Position numbers and translations under genes: made by a program
From: Coffea arabica
Taxonomy: Eukaryota > Streptophyta > Magnoliopsida > Gentianales > Rubiaceae
Assembly (NCBI RefSeq): GCF_036785885.1
Contig: NC_092312.1
Location: forward strand, 20,044,001 to 20,108,000
Length of the DNA: 64,000 nt
Direction of reading: 5' to 3'
Shown: positions 1 through 11,010 of the stretch, in pieces
Numbering within the stretch: position 1 is the stretch's first letter
Layout: every line of letters begins with the position of its first letter
Notes under the pieces: generated by a model
Seen by the model: only the letters and a program-made list of their open reading frames with translations
Told to the model about the DNA's origin: nothing
Databases searched by the model: none

Positions 1-1322
1 TGTTGTGCCTAGATCAGTTAATGTAGGAAATCATACGTTAACACATTTTATAACAAAACCACTTAATGACATAGAATAGGAAAATAACTTCCCAGTTTGG
101 CTAACAGAAGCTGCAAAAAATGATAGGAGGGCCGAGACCCCTTTTTTGTAATTAACTTTTGTACTTTCAAGTGTTAATATATATATATATACACACACAC
201 ACAAATATTGATGTTTGTTGAAAAACATGTCATTATCATCGTTCTTGTTTTTCATTTTAGGAAGAAAATGCCAAAATTACATTAGAAAATGCTCCTCTTC
301 AAGTTCTTTCAGGTTATTTGGGTAAGTCGAAATACTTCTCCTTTTTTTTTTGGGTGTTTCTACAACATGATTTTTTCCTACAAAAAACTCTTCACGAAAT
401 CTTGGACTTAGCTAGCGAAAATGAACTCACTCATGAAATTTGCATTATCCAATGTACGCTTATCTACGTGGCATTATCCAACAAACACTTAAGTGAGATT
501 ACAATATTCCTAATTTCATTATTTTATTAATTATTTTTTGAAATTTTTTGAAATTAGGAATATCATAATCGCACTCTACTTTTCTGTTAATCTCATTTCC
601 ACTATTATTTTTATCATAAAGTTTTCATGTATTAGACTATATGATAAAATAAATTATGAAAGTGTAATTAATATTTAAAAAAAAGAGATTACTATCTCTC
701 TGCACGTAATCACTTGCAATTAGACCATGGTGTGAAAAAGCATGGACAAGAACTTGATGCGGTTGTGTTTTGTGAGTTCTGTTCAATTATTGTACGTGTT
801 GAAATTTTTGATGTGCAAATACATGAAAATATCGTATTGAATATATGTCAAATATTTAATTTTTGTACACTACTTTTATTGCGAATATAACAATGCAAAA
901 TAATTGTACATTAAGTAATATAAAATGTACAACAACCAGACTGAATCGCATGAAACCTTAATCGATTCCTTTCCCCGGAAGCATCGAGGCACATTGGAAA
1001 GTAGAAATTAGCCCCTATTAAGAAGTTGTTTAGATTAATTTTGTCGGTAAAACTAACTTCAAAATAGAGTTGAAAGATGAACTAAATTATTTAATAATTG
1101 AATATAATTTATTTGATAAGAGCTTGTTCAAGTTTGATTCACCAACTAGTGAAGTCAAGATTGAATAGTATTTTATATTTAATAACATTCAAATTCAATA
1201 AAAAAGTGATTCAAATTTGATTCGATAAATAAATAATTTAAATTTAAATAAAATTTTAAATTTGTTAAAATAATCAAGTAAATTTGAACGTTAGAACGAT
1301 GGATTTGATTAAAGTGGTATAC
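1..1322. other. Repeat-derived intergenic DNA, one possible small exon
   Basis: No gene can be assigned. Stretches near 60-180 and 1100-1310 resemble sequence at 31,010-31,450, so they belong to a dispersed, decayed repeat family. A TA/CA dinucleotide tract lies near 178-202. A stretch at about 261-321 is open in one frame and has an AG before it and GTAAGT after it, so it could be an internal exon of something outside the window. That idea is weak. Confidence 0.4.
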
Positions 1323-2177
1323 CAATGTTTTGAAAATCGGACCGGACCGGCCGGTTCGACAGGTTGAACCGCGAACTGGCCATGGCACCGGTCCGGTTCT
1401 ATGCTCTGGTTGACTTTGTCAGAGAACAGGTCAAATCCGGTAAAAACCGGAAAAACCGGTGAACCGTGTTGAACCGGATTGAACCGGTTTTTGAGTTTTT
1501 CTTTTTTTTTTTTTTTTACTTTTTGCAAAATGCTTCTATTAAGATTCGAACTCAAAACCTTTGTAATAGAAGACCAATGTAGTAACCATTGCACCATCAC
1601 ATCTTATTTGATTTTTTTGATAACTTATTTATATAAAACAAACATCTATATTTCATTTTTCTATTTTTCCTACAAAATCTCATCCTCTCATGACTCTTTC
1701 TTTTTAATCTTCAACTCTTTCTTTTCTCTCTCATCTTTTCTTTTATCACTCCATTTTTAATCAAACCTCATTAGTTTTAATTTATTGATGTTTTCTTCTA
1801 TCTTTTAATTTTGTTTTTGCCCATTAAATTGGAAAAAGTTAAAAAAGAATTATTTTTCTTTAACCCAAATTATTTAATGCCATAACCACTCACTTTTATC
1901 TCATTTTTTGTTTCTTATCAAGTTTGCATTTCTATTTTCAATTCTCTTAACTTCTTTCGAACTTCAAACTTTTTTTTTAATTACAATTTTTAAATCTCAA
2001 AGACGTAAATTAAAATTTAAATTTATAATATCAAATTCTCATAGACGTGAATTTGTATAATTTCAAAATATTTTGATATTTTTGGGTTGGATTTAAGATT
2101 TTTTTGGTAGATATAATTGAAATTGAGATGAAATTTATTTGTTTTAACTTATAATTTAAATAATTTATTTTTGAAAA

Positions 2178-2259
2178 GGGTTAATCGCACTTTATCCCCT
2201 TTAAGTATAGGTCGTTTCTCACTTTACCCCACAACGTTTGTTTTTCCTCAGTTTACCCC
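2178..2259 (+). repeat. Left terminal inverted repeat of the MULE
   Basis: 82 bp, matching the reverse complement of 7777-7858 with a handful of mismatches. It begins GGGTTAAT and ends TTTACCCC. The same outer 20 or so bases recur at both ends of the MITE at 26239-26642. Confidence 0.93.
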
Positions 2260-2428
2260 TTCCGTCAGCAATTGCACCGTTAAAAACTTTAAGATTTCGA
2301 ATTTACCGTACAAAAAGGGCCGTTGGTTTTAGCAGACAACAATGCCCCTCAATGGTGTCTGATGCTTTTAGCCTACCTTTTCCCTCAAAGAGCCGTTGGT
2401 TGGTTGGTTTTAGCCGTTGGTTGGGTTT

Positions 2429-2435
2429 TATAAAA
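2429..2435 (+). promoter_or_regulatory. TATA box of the MULE GRF gene
   Basis: TATAAAA lies 112 bp upstream of the ATG at 2547, a normal distance for a plant gene with a short leader. It is preceded by repeats of CCGTTGGTT. Confidence 0.55.
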
Positions 2436-2546
2436 GGAGGTATTTTGCACCCAATTTTTCTCATACATTCTCAAAGGTTCCAAAGTTTCTAAAATTTCTC
2501 TCCAAAGTTCCTAAAATTTCTCTTTGTCAGCCAAAAGTATCATAAA

Positions 2547-3153
2547 ATGTCACAAAGTGCTTCAAATGATGTTGGAAGATCACCCCAAAAAATGTGTAGA
2601 TGTGGTAAAGAGGCACCATTGTGCACGTCTTGGACACTTGAAAATCCGGAAAGAAGATTTTACGGCTGCTCAAATTACAATGTAAGAATTTTTCATTAAT
2701 AATTTGTTAATATTGTCTTTAATTTTGCTCTATACCTGAATTAGTTAGAAAGAGTTTAAACAACTAATTATTTTTTTAATTTAGAACCGACACGCATGTG
2801 GGCACTTTGAATGGGTAGATCCTGAAGTATGTAGCCAAACAAAAGAAGTAAGTGCAGTGCTGCAATCTAGATTGCTGGAGCAAAAGGAGAAACTAATGTA
2901 CTTGCAAAGGAAGCATGAAAAATTGGCAAATGAGCATGAGAAATTGAAAAGCAGATATGAAGCCTTAAAAACAGAAGTCTGCGTCTTACAAGTTGAAAAC
3001 CAACAATTACAGCAACAATACATGATGGTCAAAGCTGCTCGATTTTCATCATGGAGAAAAACACTAGCCATTACATTTCTGATTGCTAGCATTTTGTATA
3101 TGTACTCTATTTCAGAACCAAAAAGTAACAAAAATCTGCTTTATCTACCATAG
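2547..3153 (+). CDS. GRF zinc-finger, coiled-coil, membrane-anchored protein of the MULE
   Basis: Two exons, 2547-2681 and 2785-3153, joined at GT-AG sites with the frame kept, encode 167 residues. Residues about 17-58 form a GRF zinc finger: CRCG, then ENPERRFYGC, then CGHFEWVDPE. The finger is split by the intron. Residues about 70-130 are rich in E, K, Q and L with heptad character and are likely a coiled coil. Residues about 138-155 are a hydrophobic segment near the C-terminus, suggesting a tail anchor. GRF fingers bind nucleic acid in other proteins. Here the partner is unknown, and a role as element accessory factor is inference from its position inside the terminal repeats. The frame is intact, unlike the transposase. 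It could instead be a captured host gene. Confidence 0.82.
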
Positions 3154-3398
3154 TTGTAAGCAAATATGTATGAAAGAAAATTATATTAAGTTAAAAGTAT
3201 TTTACACATCAGATTACATCTTAGCATGTGTCTGCATGGCCACCCAAACAAAGGCCATTTTAGTAGAACCCAGCCAAAACATGATTCTAGAACATGTCCA
3301 AATAATGGGAAAAGAAAAACAACATCAGCATTTCTAGCATTGCTGCAAAGGTAACTTCAAATACTAGTAATGACAAAAATAGCAACAGCAACACCATT

Positions 3399-6300
3399 TC
3401 ACATCAAAACACATTCAGGTGTGCGCATAACTGTTGAACGTCCAGTTGCAGCAGTTGAAGATCCTTGGGTAGAAAACACAGCATCTCCAAATCTAATACT
3501 CTTGGTTTGAACCTACATGGATGAGGGGCATCTTAGTGCATCAAACTACTACTAGGGGTGGTAGCATGTAAACATAGCCAAAAGACTTGAACTCACCATT
3601 CCAGTTTTAGTAGCACCTAAATTGGTTTTAGAACTTCCAGTTTTAGCATCACCCAACTTGGTTCTTGGTCTTTTAGTTGTTACTGAAGTGGTTGCTTTTG
3701 AACTTGTACATGGTACGCTGGTGGGAGCAACAACAGTAATTGAACTCAAATTGGCACCAGATGTAGGTGTTCTTGTCCACTGTATCATCAATAGGAAACA
3801 ATAAGTGAGCACGTATAAAATGGCCATGCATGCAGAGTTTTAAAATGTAGGCTTACCAGTTGGGTTGGAGGGGGCTGGCCAGTCTTTGAAGTACTTGGAA
3901 TCTGCATAATAAAGGTAGTTTTTAATCATTGCAAGTGTCTAAAATTAAATTAGTTACATACAAATACAAAAGGAACTCACCATGCTAGACTCAAATGGGA
4001 TATATGTTTTACTTGTTGATATCCCTTGACCATTCCAAAGTCCAATGCCACATAGTGGCCCATTGTTATGGTCTGAACCCCTACCCTTACCCCTGCCCCT
4101 ACCTCTACCTCTCATTTTAGCTTTAGTTGGGCCTCTTGCAGTTGTAGATTTAGTCACATCAACATTTTGCACGATATCAGCATCAGTATTTCTCTCAACA
4201 TCAGCATCAGCATTTGTAGAGTGGCCTCTACCAGCTCCTCTCCCTCGTTTAGTAGGCCCTTGCATCTTGCAATACATCAAAAAATGACAGTCAGATGTAA
4301 ATAGAAAAAAGCCAAGCAACATTTATTGATTGAAGTTACCTGTGCAGTCACTGATTTTCTTTGCCTCACAAATGAACAACCAGTGACCTTGCAACTTCTG
4401 GCATTGTGGTCAGTATGACCACAATGACTGCAGTGAATTGGCAGCCCTACTTTAGATAGTTTTCCAACATGTAAGTCCTCCAATGGAGCCTTTTTTCTAA
4501 CTTTCTTAGGCCTGCCTGGAGCTATCTTCCTACGAGGTGGGAGTAATGTATCACTGCTAGCATTCACCCAATTTGTTTGGTCTGGCATAGGCATAATAAC
4601 ACCAGCATATGCCTTTACATATGTTTCTACTAAATAGCAATTATCAACATATGCATATGGATCTTTGTTGTCTTGCACAAGTCCAGCACATGCATGGACA
4701 CATGGAATTCCTGTCATATCCCACTCATTACATGTGCAAGACCTTTGAACTGCATTAACAGCAAAAGTTCCTACTATACCAGTCACCTCATACACCTCTC
4801 TTGTAGACACAAGTGCATCAAACTGAGCTACCTGTTTTTTCCTCTCTTCAATTTTCTGACAGATCCTCGGACAAATATGAGACTTCACCTTCTAAATTCA
4901 GTCTCTTTTTTCTTGAAATCTGCACATAATCTGTTTTCGAATGGCCTCAAACATAGTCAAAATAGGCTCTTCCCTAGCATCCTTAATGTATTGATTGAAG
5001 CTCTCACATATATTATTGCTTAAAAGGTCACATTTTGTCCTTGGAGAAAAGGTGTGTCTGGCCCATAAGTTAGCTAGTATGGAACTAAGCCATGCATGTG
5101 CTTCTGGGGCTACTAAATGTAACTCTCTCATTTTGCTTTCATAATGACAGGGTAAATAAGCCCTGGCTGCCCCCCACATTAAATCTCTTAGGTGCTTATC
5201 CTTGAATTTCTGTTTGAAATTAGCACACATGTATCTAACACATAATCGATGCTCCACTCCAGGATACTTATTCTCAATGCAATCAATTAATCCCTGACAT
5301 AAAAACATAAATAATAGAATTAGTGAAAGAAGTGAGTGAGGAATAAAGGAAAGTAAATCAGATTGTAGTGGTGCTGACCTTTTGTCTATCTGATAGAAAC
5401 ACCCAACCCCTTTCAATTGAAGTGCCAATGGCATCAGTAAGGATGTCCAAAAACCACCCCCAACTATCTTTGCATTCAGATTCAACAAGTGCCATAGCAA
5501 TTGGGAACATCTGGTTATTAGCATCCCTACCAATTGCAGACATAAGCTGTCCTCCCATGATCCCCTTAAGGTGACATGCATCCAGTCCTATTACAGGCCT
5601 ACATGCATTTACAAAACCTTCTTTTTGTGCAGTAAACATCACAAACATTCTCTTGAAAATTGGACTTTTACAAATATTGGACTTTTCAGTTACAATAAAT
5701 GCCACTGAACCTGGATTTCTTTGTAAAAGTGTAGCACAATAGTCTCTTAATCTTGCATACTGCTTTGCACATGACCCTTTCACTGCTTCCTCTGCTTTCT
5801 TTCTTACTCTATACATTTGAGAGTTTGTACAGTTCAGGTTATACTTCCTTTTTATGCTCTTCTTGAACCCTTTTACTTTCATATCCGGATGGTCAGCAAT
5901 CTCCTCCATAAACATCCTAGACAGCCACCTAGAATTTGCACTCTTGTTCTTGAAAGACCATGGACATCTATGAGGTACGCCTTTAATGGACTTCACTTGA
6001 AGTGTAACTTTGCTTCCATTATAGCCACTAGCATATATTCTCCATCCACATTTATTTGAACATATAACCACAGCTTTATCTTTGTCATTCTTAGTGAAGG
6101 TAACTTCAAACCCATTCAAAATTGAATACATTCTAACTGCAACTCTAAAATCATAAATATTGCTAAAAATTCTGCCTACAGTCAATTCAGGATTTTTTAG
6201 ATCCCTTTCCATGTTAAACTCAGGAAATTCATGCTCCATGCCTTCATCATTTGAATCATAAACTGGTTTAAGTATTTCATCATCACTAACATCTTCATCA

Positions 6301-6986
6301 TCGACCAGTTTTTCATGACCTTTGGAGTTAAGGTATGCATTATATTCTTCACTAATCAGTGCCACATACTTAGCATAATCAGTCTGTTTTAGGTGACAAT
6401 CTACTTCACCACCATCCCTCTCTACATCATCTATAGGGTCACATGCATCATTTAAATCATCCCCATCTAGGAAAAAATCAAAGTCAGAGTCATATTCAAT
6501 TTCCCTACAACCATCCCGATCACCTTCCTGTGAAGCATCTGAAACATCACTTTTGGCCTCATCATTTTGGGGTTGATCAGCATTAGGATTTAGATTTTGT
6601 TTACCATTAACCTCAATATTATCCTCTGCAACAGTTCTATCAGCATGCAAATATTCTTCAGGGATCTCACCAACATAAAGTTGTATGATGTTTTGAGTTC
6701 TATTTGCCTCAAACATTTCTATAACAATTTGGTCACTGTTTAACAGTTTAAGACCAACCTTAAAGTCAAGATTCCTAACCCTATAGTACACATCTGTTTC
6801 ATGTGATATTCCAGCATCTTTGAAAGCATCTCTTAACTCAAAAATTGACATCAAATCAGGGTCAACATCATCAAAATTAGCAACTTCTCCCCCCACATAC
6901 TGTATATTTGGGACATAGGCAAAATGGCCTCCGTAGTGAACCTCTAAAACATAGGTTTTGAAGTCCATTCTTCTGTAATCACACAA
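3399..6986 (-). pseudogene. MURA-type MULE transposase, six exons, two in-frame stops
   Basis: Exons on the minus strand: 6986-5379, 5293-4340, 4265-3981, 3901-3857, 3779-3597 and 3512-3399. All joins are GT-AG and keep the frame, about 1060 codons in total. The N-terminal part (about 1-260) is acidic. Residues about 262-400 are the MuDR DNA-binding region. The MULE catalytic domain starts near 460, with candidate catalytic aspartates in GLDACHLKG (about 469) and SDRQKG (about 533). A SWIM zinc finger follows (CTC...PCVHA, about 722-736), then a CCHC knuckle (CSHCGHTDHNARSC, about 824-837), then a basic RGRGRGRG tail. TGA at 4898-4900 and TAG at 4892-4894 interrupt exon 2 between catalytic and SWIM regions. 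Otherwise the frame is open, so the damage looks recent. If the stops were read through, the protein would be full length. The start at 6986 is the first ATG of the long frame. Confidence 0.9.
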
Positions 6987-7776
6987 AGGTAATTGTTTTT
7001 AGTGCATGCACAGGTAATACAGAGCAAGTATCTTTTATTGTCCCACAAAAATAAAAAATCCTAGTTTGTCTATCTAACAACCAACATATAACCATCCAAA
7101 TAAACAAAAAATCCAACAAATTAATAATTAAAAAAGACAAACCCATCGTTTTCCATCCTAACCCGACAATGACTTGTTATGAACTTTAAGGGACCACACT
7201 AACAGATTTCAAACAAATAATTGTCTACATATTAAAGCCCATGCAGTCATTAAAAAAACCCATACCATTGTTTCTGTGCAATAAAATTGATTAACAATTA
7301 GAAATTTCTAAAATCGAGAAAAAATTGCAAAATCGAACCTCATAGATCTGCCCAAGCTCTCATAATCTCCTCTCATAATCTTCAAATTCAATTCTGCCGT
7401 CTGTTAACAACCACATCGATTACCCATTTTTTCATTCAAGATTGCACAAGAATTTTCAATTTTGTTAGTGGACGTTTTGCTAAGGCTTCGGGCACCAGTG
7501 AAGAGAAAGTAATCCGACAAAGAAAAAAAGGAAGAGAAAGTGACCCGACATAGTCAAAAGGGGACCTTTGTCTGTTCTGTTCCCTAATTTCTTTTTCTTT
7601 TTCTGTCCCATGCTAGATGGAGGGAAATTTCCCTCAATTATTTCAGGGTAATTTTGGAAACTTGCATTTCATAAACCAGCGTATATGGGTATTTTGGGTT
7701 GTTCAATGTTTTCATAAGGATATTATTGTCTTTTCAATATTTCGTTTATGTCCATTAGAGTTGACTGTTAGTTTTT

Positions 7777-7858
7777 GGGGTAGACTGAGGAAAAACAAAC
7801 GTTGGGGGGTAAAGTGAGAAACGGTCTATACTTAAAGGGGATAAAGTGCGATTAACCC
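7777..7858 (-). repeat. Right terminal inverted repeat of the MULE
   Basis: 82 bp, the inverted partner of 2178-2259. In MULEs the terminal repeat usually binds the transposase and supplies promoter activity. The transposase start lies about 790 bp inside it. Confidence 0.93.
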
Positions 7859-8310
7859 TTTTGAAAATCCAAATTATTCAAAAATAGTGAACTTTTCATC
7901 ATATAAAGTTTTAAATTAGTTCATTGCATGTTTTATTTTGTGCATATATATATTTATATAAATTATTTTTAAAAAAATTCATTGAACCGAGATTGAACTG
8001 GTCCGATCGATTGAATCTCGACCCTTTCACCTTACCGGTTCAATTGACGGTCCGAGTTTTAAAAACATTGTGGTATACACCCCTATTCCAAAAATTGAGT
8101 TAGTCAAGTACAGGTTCGGTGCTGTAAAATTCAATTGACTGATAGAGGTCAAACCGTCCAGTCAAAGGGACCGGACCAGACAGGTATTCAAAGCTGACGG
8201 GCGTTTGCCATGATTACTAGTCCAGTCCAGCTTGCCCGTTGCCAGGACAAGTGGCCATAAGCAAATCTAATCCTAATCTAGTGGCCACCTGCTTTCCCAC
8301 TGTGATATCT

Positions 8311-8318
8311 TTATAAGG
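8311..8318 (+). promoter_or_regulatory. Probable TATA box of the cysteine-rich peptide gene
   Basis: TTATAAGG lies about 92 bp upstream of the ATG at 8410, a normal spacing for a short leader. The 8079-8409 interval holds no other gene. Its first half still looks repeat-derived. Confidence 0.45.
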
Positions 8319-8409
8319 ATCGGAAACCAAACTGAAGAGAGCAATTCCCTTGTCCGCAAACGCGTTACACTGCAGCCAGTTACAATCTACAGTCACATTC
8401 ACCCCCAAA

Positions 8410-9713
8410 ATGCAGAAGCAGAGAGCAGCCCTTGCATTTCTTCTGCTTCTTTTCATAGTAGCGGTGGATTTGGAGGTTCCCATCTCAGCTCAAGTCAACT
8501 GCGAAGATGCTTGTACCACCGCCTGCGTTAATCCTGACCGTACGTTATTCACTCTTCCTTTTTATCTGGGATATTTCCTTGAATAACTTTACATAAGAAA
8601 AGGGCCGGGACTTCAAATGATTTACTAGTTTTTCGTTTTCCCTTTTTTTTTTTTGGGGGCTTCCGCTGGATTCGCTGATTTTGTGTTTATTTTCATCTTT
8701 CAGCTAGGCTAGAGGCACGTTGTAATATCAAGTGCCAGATAAGGTGCGGTCCAGGTAATTTCCTGCTGCTTTTGAACTAGAAAATTTTCTTGATTAATTG
8801 CCACCCCCACCTCACTGCCCCAGTTAAAGCTATGATTTTTCTCCAAACCCGTCGAAGTATTGGGATATCTAGAACAGATCTACCTTTTGCCCTGGCTCCT
8901 TTCCTAAATGTTGATCAGTCCACCAAAAGTTTGGGCTAGCATGTTGTTTCTCTGGAGAGGAATATCATCATTTCTGGAAATGGAAGCTAATCCATTAGGC
9001 TGTGGCCGACATATCTAGTAGTGCGCAGTACTAGTACAAAAGCAAGACTGAAAAATTGATCCTACGTATTGCTCTTTGGCATTGCACTTTTGCTAGGTCT
9101 GTTCTGTTTCCATCTTCGTCTTTTGTATGCTTTGATAGTTTGATGATGATGAATCAGATTTTTGGATGTCAGTTTTAGGCTGCCTTTTGTCATTCTGTCT
9201 TATGTCTAGTAGCATTTTCAGCTTAATATTAATGTTACCACTGGCCAGTGGCAACTCCACTGGAGGATGAATGGCTGAATTAAGTATTAAAAAGATACTT
9301 ATGGGTAGGATAGAGTTGGAGGCAGAACTGCAGAAAAAGGTTGTTAGAATATCTTTCTCCTTCATTAAGCTTAGATCCACACATTTTAGCTGTTACAGTC
9401 GTAACCTTGTGAATAAAGTACCTTGCAAATGCAATTAGTGGAAGGAGATTGGGTAATTTGGTACTCAATTTTGAGAATTAACAGAAAAATTTGGAAAGCA
9501 AAGTAGAATTTATTCAAAGATTTGAAAATAAGACCCTTCCTTCATCTAAATTTTTTTTATTTATTCATAATAATAATTTTAAAAAAAAATCCTTCATAAA
9601 ATCAATGTAATTATCCTCTTTTTTTTTTCGCAGTTGAGATTTGCTTGGTTATGTGATCTCTTTATTCTTGTACAGATGATGCTCGAGCTAAGCACAATTT
9701 AGGTGGGAATTGA
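8410..9713 (+). CDS. Small secreted cysteine-rich, thionin-like peptide
   Basis: Three exons, 8410-8539, 8704-8754 and 9676-9713, give 72 residues. All joins are GT-AG and keep the frame. Residues 1 to about 28 form a signal peptide (hydrophobic core LAFLLLLFIVAV, ending ISAQ), so the product should be secreted. The mature part has six cysteines in two C-x3-C-x3-C clusters, CEDACTTAC and CNIKCQIRC, and a polar tail (DDARAKHNLGGN). The spacing recalls plant thionin-like or hairpinin-like defence peptides, but the classical thionin core is not evident, so the family is tentative. Exon 2 is only 51 nt and exon 3 only 38 nt. Intron 2 is about 920 bp and holds nothing recognisable. A defence or signalling role is inference. 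Confidence 0.72.
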
Positions 9714-10411
9714 ATCCATAGTGAAACAAACATCTGGAGCGCGTTGGAATTGGTAAATGCCTAAATGGTTAAAGCTAAGGAGCAAGGTAGAAGTGGAGTT
9801 CCAATTTCCACTTGGGTTGTTTGCCAAAGGAGATTTTACTAGTAGTACTGTTTTACTATCATTTACGTCTGTTGTTCTTATGAGTTACCAAGCCAAAAAT
9901 AAAGAAAATCGGCCTTTCAGCTGCCTTTACTACATAAAAAAATACTACTAATTCATGGATTTCCAATTTCGGAAATCAGGAAATCTTGTTGATTTCTGTT
10001 TTGCTGGCTGCTGGCTGCTGGCTTGTATCTCGTAGTAATAAGAGTTAATGCAATTTTCAGTGTGCGGTCGTGTCATGGTCACGATGCAGTTCTCCTTTTC
10101 CATGTCTTTAATTGCCGGTAATTTACTGCTAATAAGCATCCATTCTTTTGTTTCAAGAAAATAGCAAGTATGTTTCTTTGTCCGATTTCAATATGAATTA
10201 ATCTTTCTTTCACCGGCATTGGTTGGAAATATCCTGTCAGAATTGGATGAATAATAATCATGCAAAATTTGAATTTAAAATTTAATTTTTGCACACATAT
10301 CATGAATTTTCTACCATCATGGTAGTTAGTGTGTACAAGATTTATTCGATGGATATTATGAGCACATAAATAAATTCGTAGCAGCATTGGGTATCGTGCA
10401 TAATAATAATG
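9714..10411. other. Intergenic, nothing recognised
   Basis: AT-rich sequence, probably including the 3' UTR of the preceding gene. Short open frames on both strands show no domain or splice support. Confidence 0.5.
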
Positions 10412-10588
10412 AGAGTGTTTGGATATTCAATTATTTCAAATAATATTTAGCTTGCATCATAAACACGTTTTCCAACCTATCTTTTTATATTTTCAATCAC
10501 CTTTTTATCTCACATACATCATATCACAGAAAGTACTACAGTAATTATTCCAAATAATATTTCAAATAATACACTATTCAAACAAATC
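10412..10588. mobile_element. Short hAT-like MITE (GTGTTTGGAT family)
   Basis: Imperfect inverted ends (GTGTTTGGATATTCAATTAT on the left, ATACACTATTCAAACAAATC on the right) surround a core with the common plant motif CACATACATCATATCAC...ACAGTAATT. Related copies lie near 12181-12345, 24880-25045 and 58562-58705. No coding capacity. Confidence 0.55.
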
Positions 10589-10869
10589 AAATTAATATTT
10601 CAATATTATGCATGTTTGGTTGACCCATGCTCTGGAGGCTACCGTTTTCAGCTCTGATGATAAAAACTAGTACATCCTAATTTCGACATGTTTGAGGAAA
10701 TTCGCTCCTACAAAGAAACTAGAGACTAGAAACCAAACCCACCTGTTACTCCGCTTAATTTTATTTCAGCATCATTCGTGTAATATTAAAAAAAGAGAGA
10801 GAGAGAAAGAACGAAAGAAAAAAGAATCCAAACCCATGTATGAAAGCCAAGGGGGTTCATATTAGCCAT

Positions 10870-11010
10870 TATGACTTGAAAATCTTGTAGCGGATTAGGC
10901 AAGATCCAGACAGAGTTGAAAAATCTTATGAGTTTCGCCAATTCTGGAAATATTATTGCAAGGGGTTCAGATGGTGCCTCAGGTGGAATGTTATTGTATA
11001 GCAAATGAAA
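10870..11010 (+). pseudogene. Degenerate LINE (L1-type) endonuclease remnant
   Basis: One plus frame reads CSGLGKIQTELKNLMSF and then SDGASGGMLLYSK. These resemble the start (WNCRGLGNP...ELKNL) and a later motif (SGGLALLWK) of plant L1 endonucleases, with the middle missing and a stop following. No reverse transcriptase is visible. Recognition rests on two short motifs. Confidence 0.35.

Larger units (their letters stand above)
2169..7867. mobile_element. Mutator-like transposable element (MULE), 5681 bp, with two genes
   Basis: Terminal inverted repeats at 2178-2259 and 7777-7858 (82 bp) begin GGGTTAATCGCACTTTATCC and differ at only a few positions. They are bounded by a perfect 9-bp target duplication, TTTTGAAAA, at 2169-2177 and 7859-7867, as expected for Mutator. 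The element carries a MURA-type transposase on the minus strand, reading in from the right terminus, and a GRF zinc-finger gene on the plus strand, reading in from the left. The genes converge, leaving about 245 bp between stop codons. This two-gene convergent layout resembles maize MuDR, but the second gene does not resemble mudrB. Two nonsense codons in the transposase suggest it no longer moves itself. Confidence 0.93.
1315..8078. mobile_element. Non-autonomous hAT-type element, interrupted by a MULE
   Basis: The ends at 1323 and 8070 are imperfect inverted repeats: CAATGTTTTGAAAATCGGAC on the left, and on the right the complement of a sequence ending AAAAACATTG. They are flanked by a perfect 8-bp direct repeat, TGGTATAC, at 1315-1322 and 8071-8078, the target-duplication length of hAT transposons. 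Inside are many CCGGTT/AACCGG motifs and no transposase. Without the inner MULE and its duplicated target the element is about 1.06 kb. Its minus strand at about 1543-1600 contains a tRNA-like segment with a good B-box match (GTTCGAATC), perhaps an old SINE. Confidence 0.75.

Noticed and set aside
10079-10387. Minus frame of 102 codons after the peptide gene
   Set aside because: No family features; composition is that of the AT-rich background.
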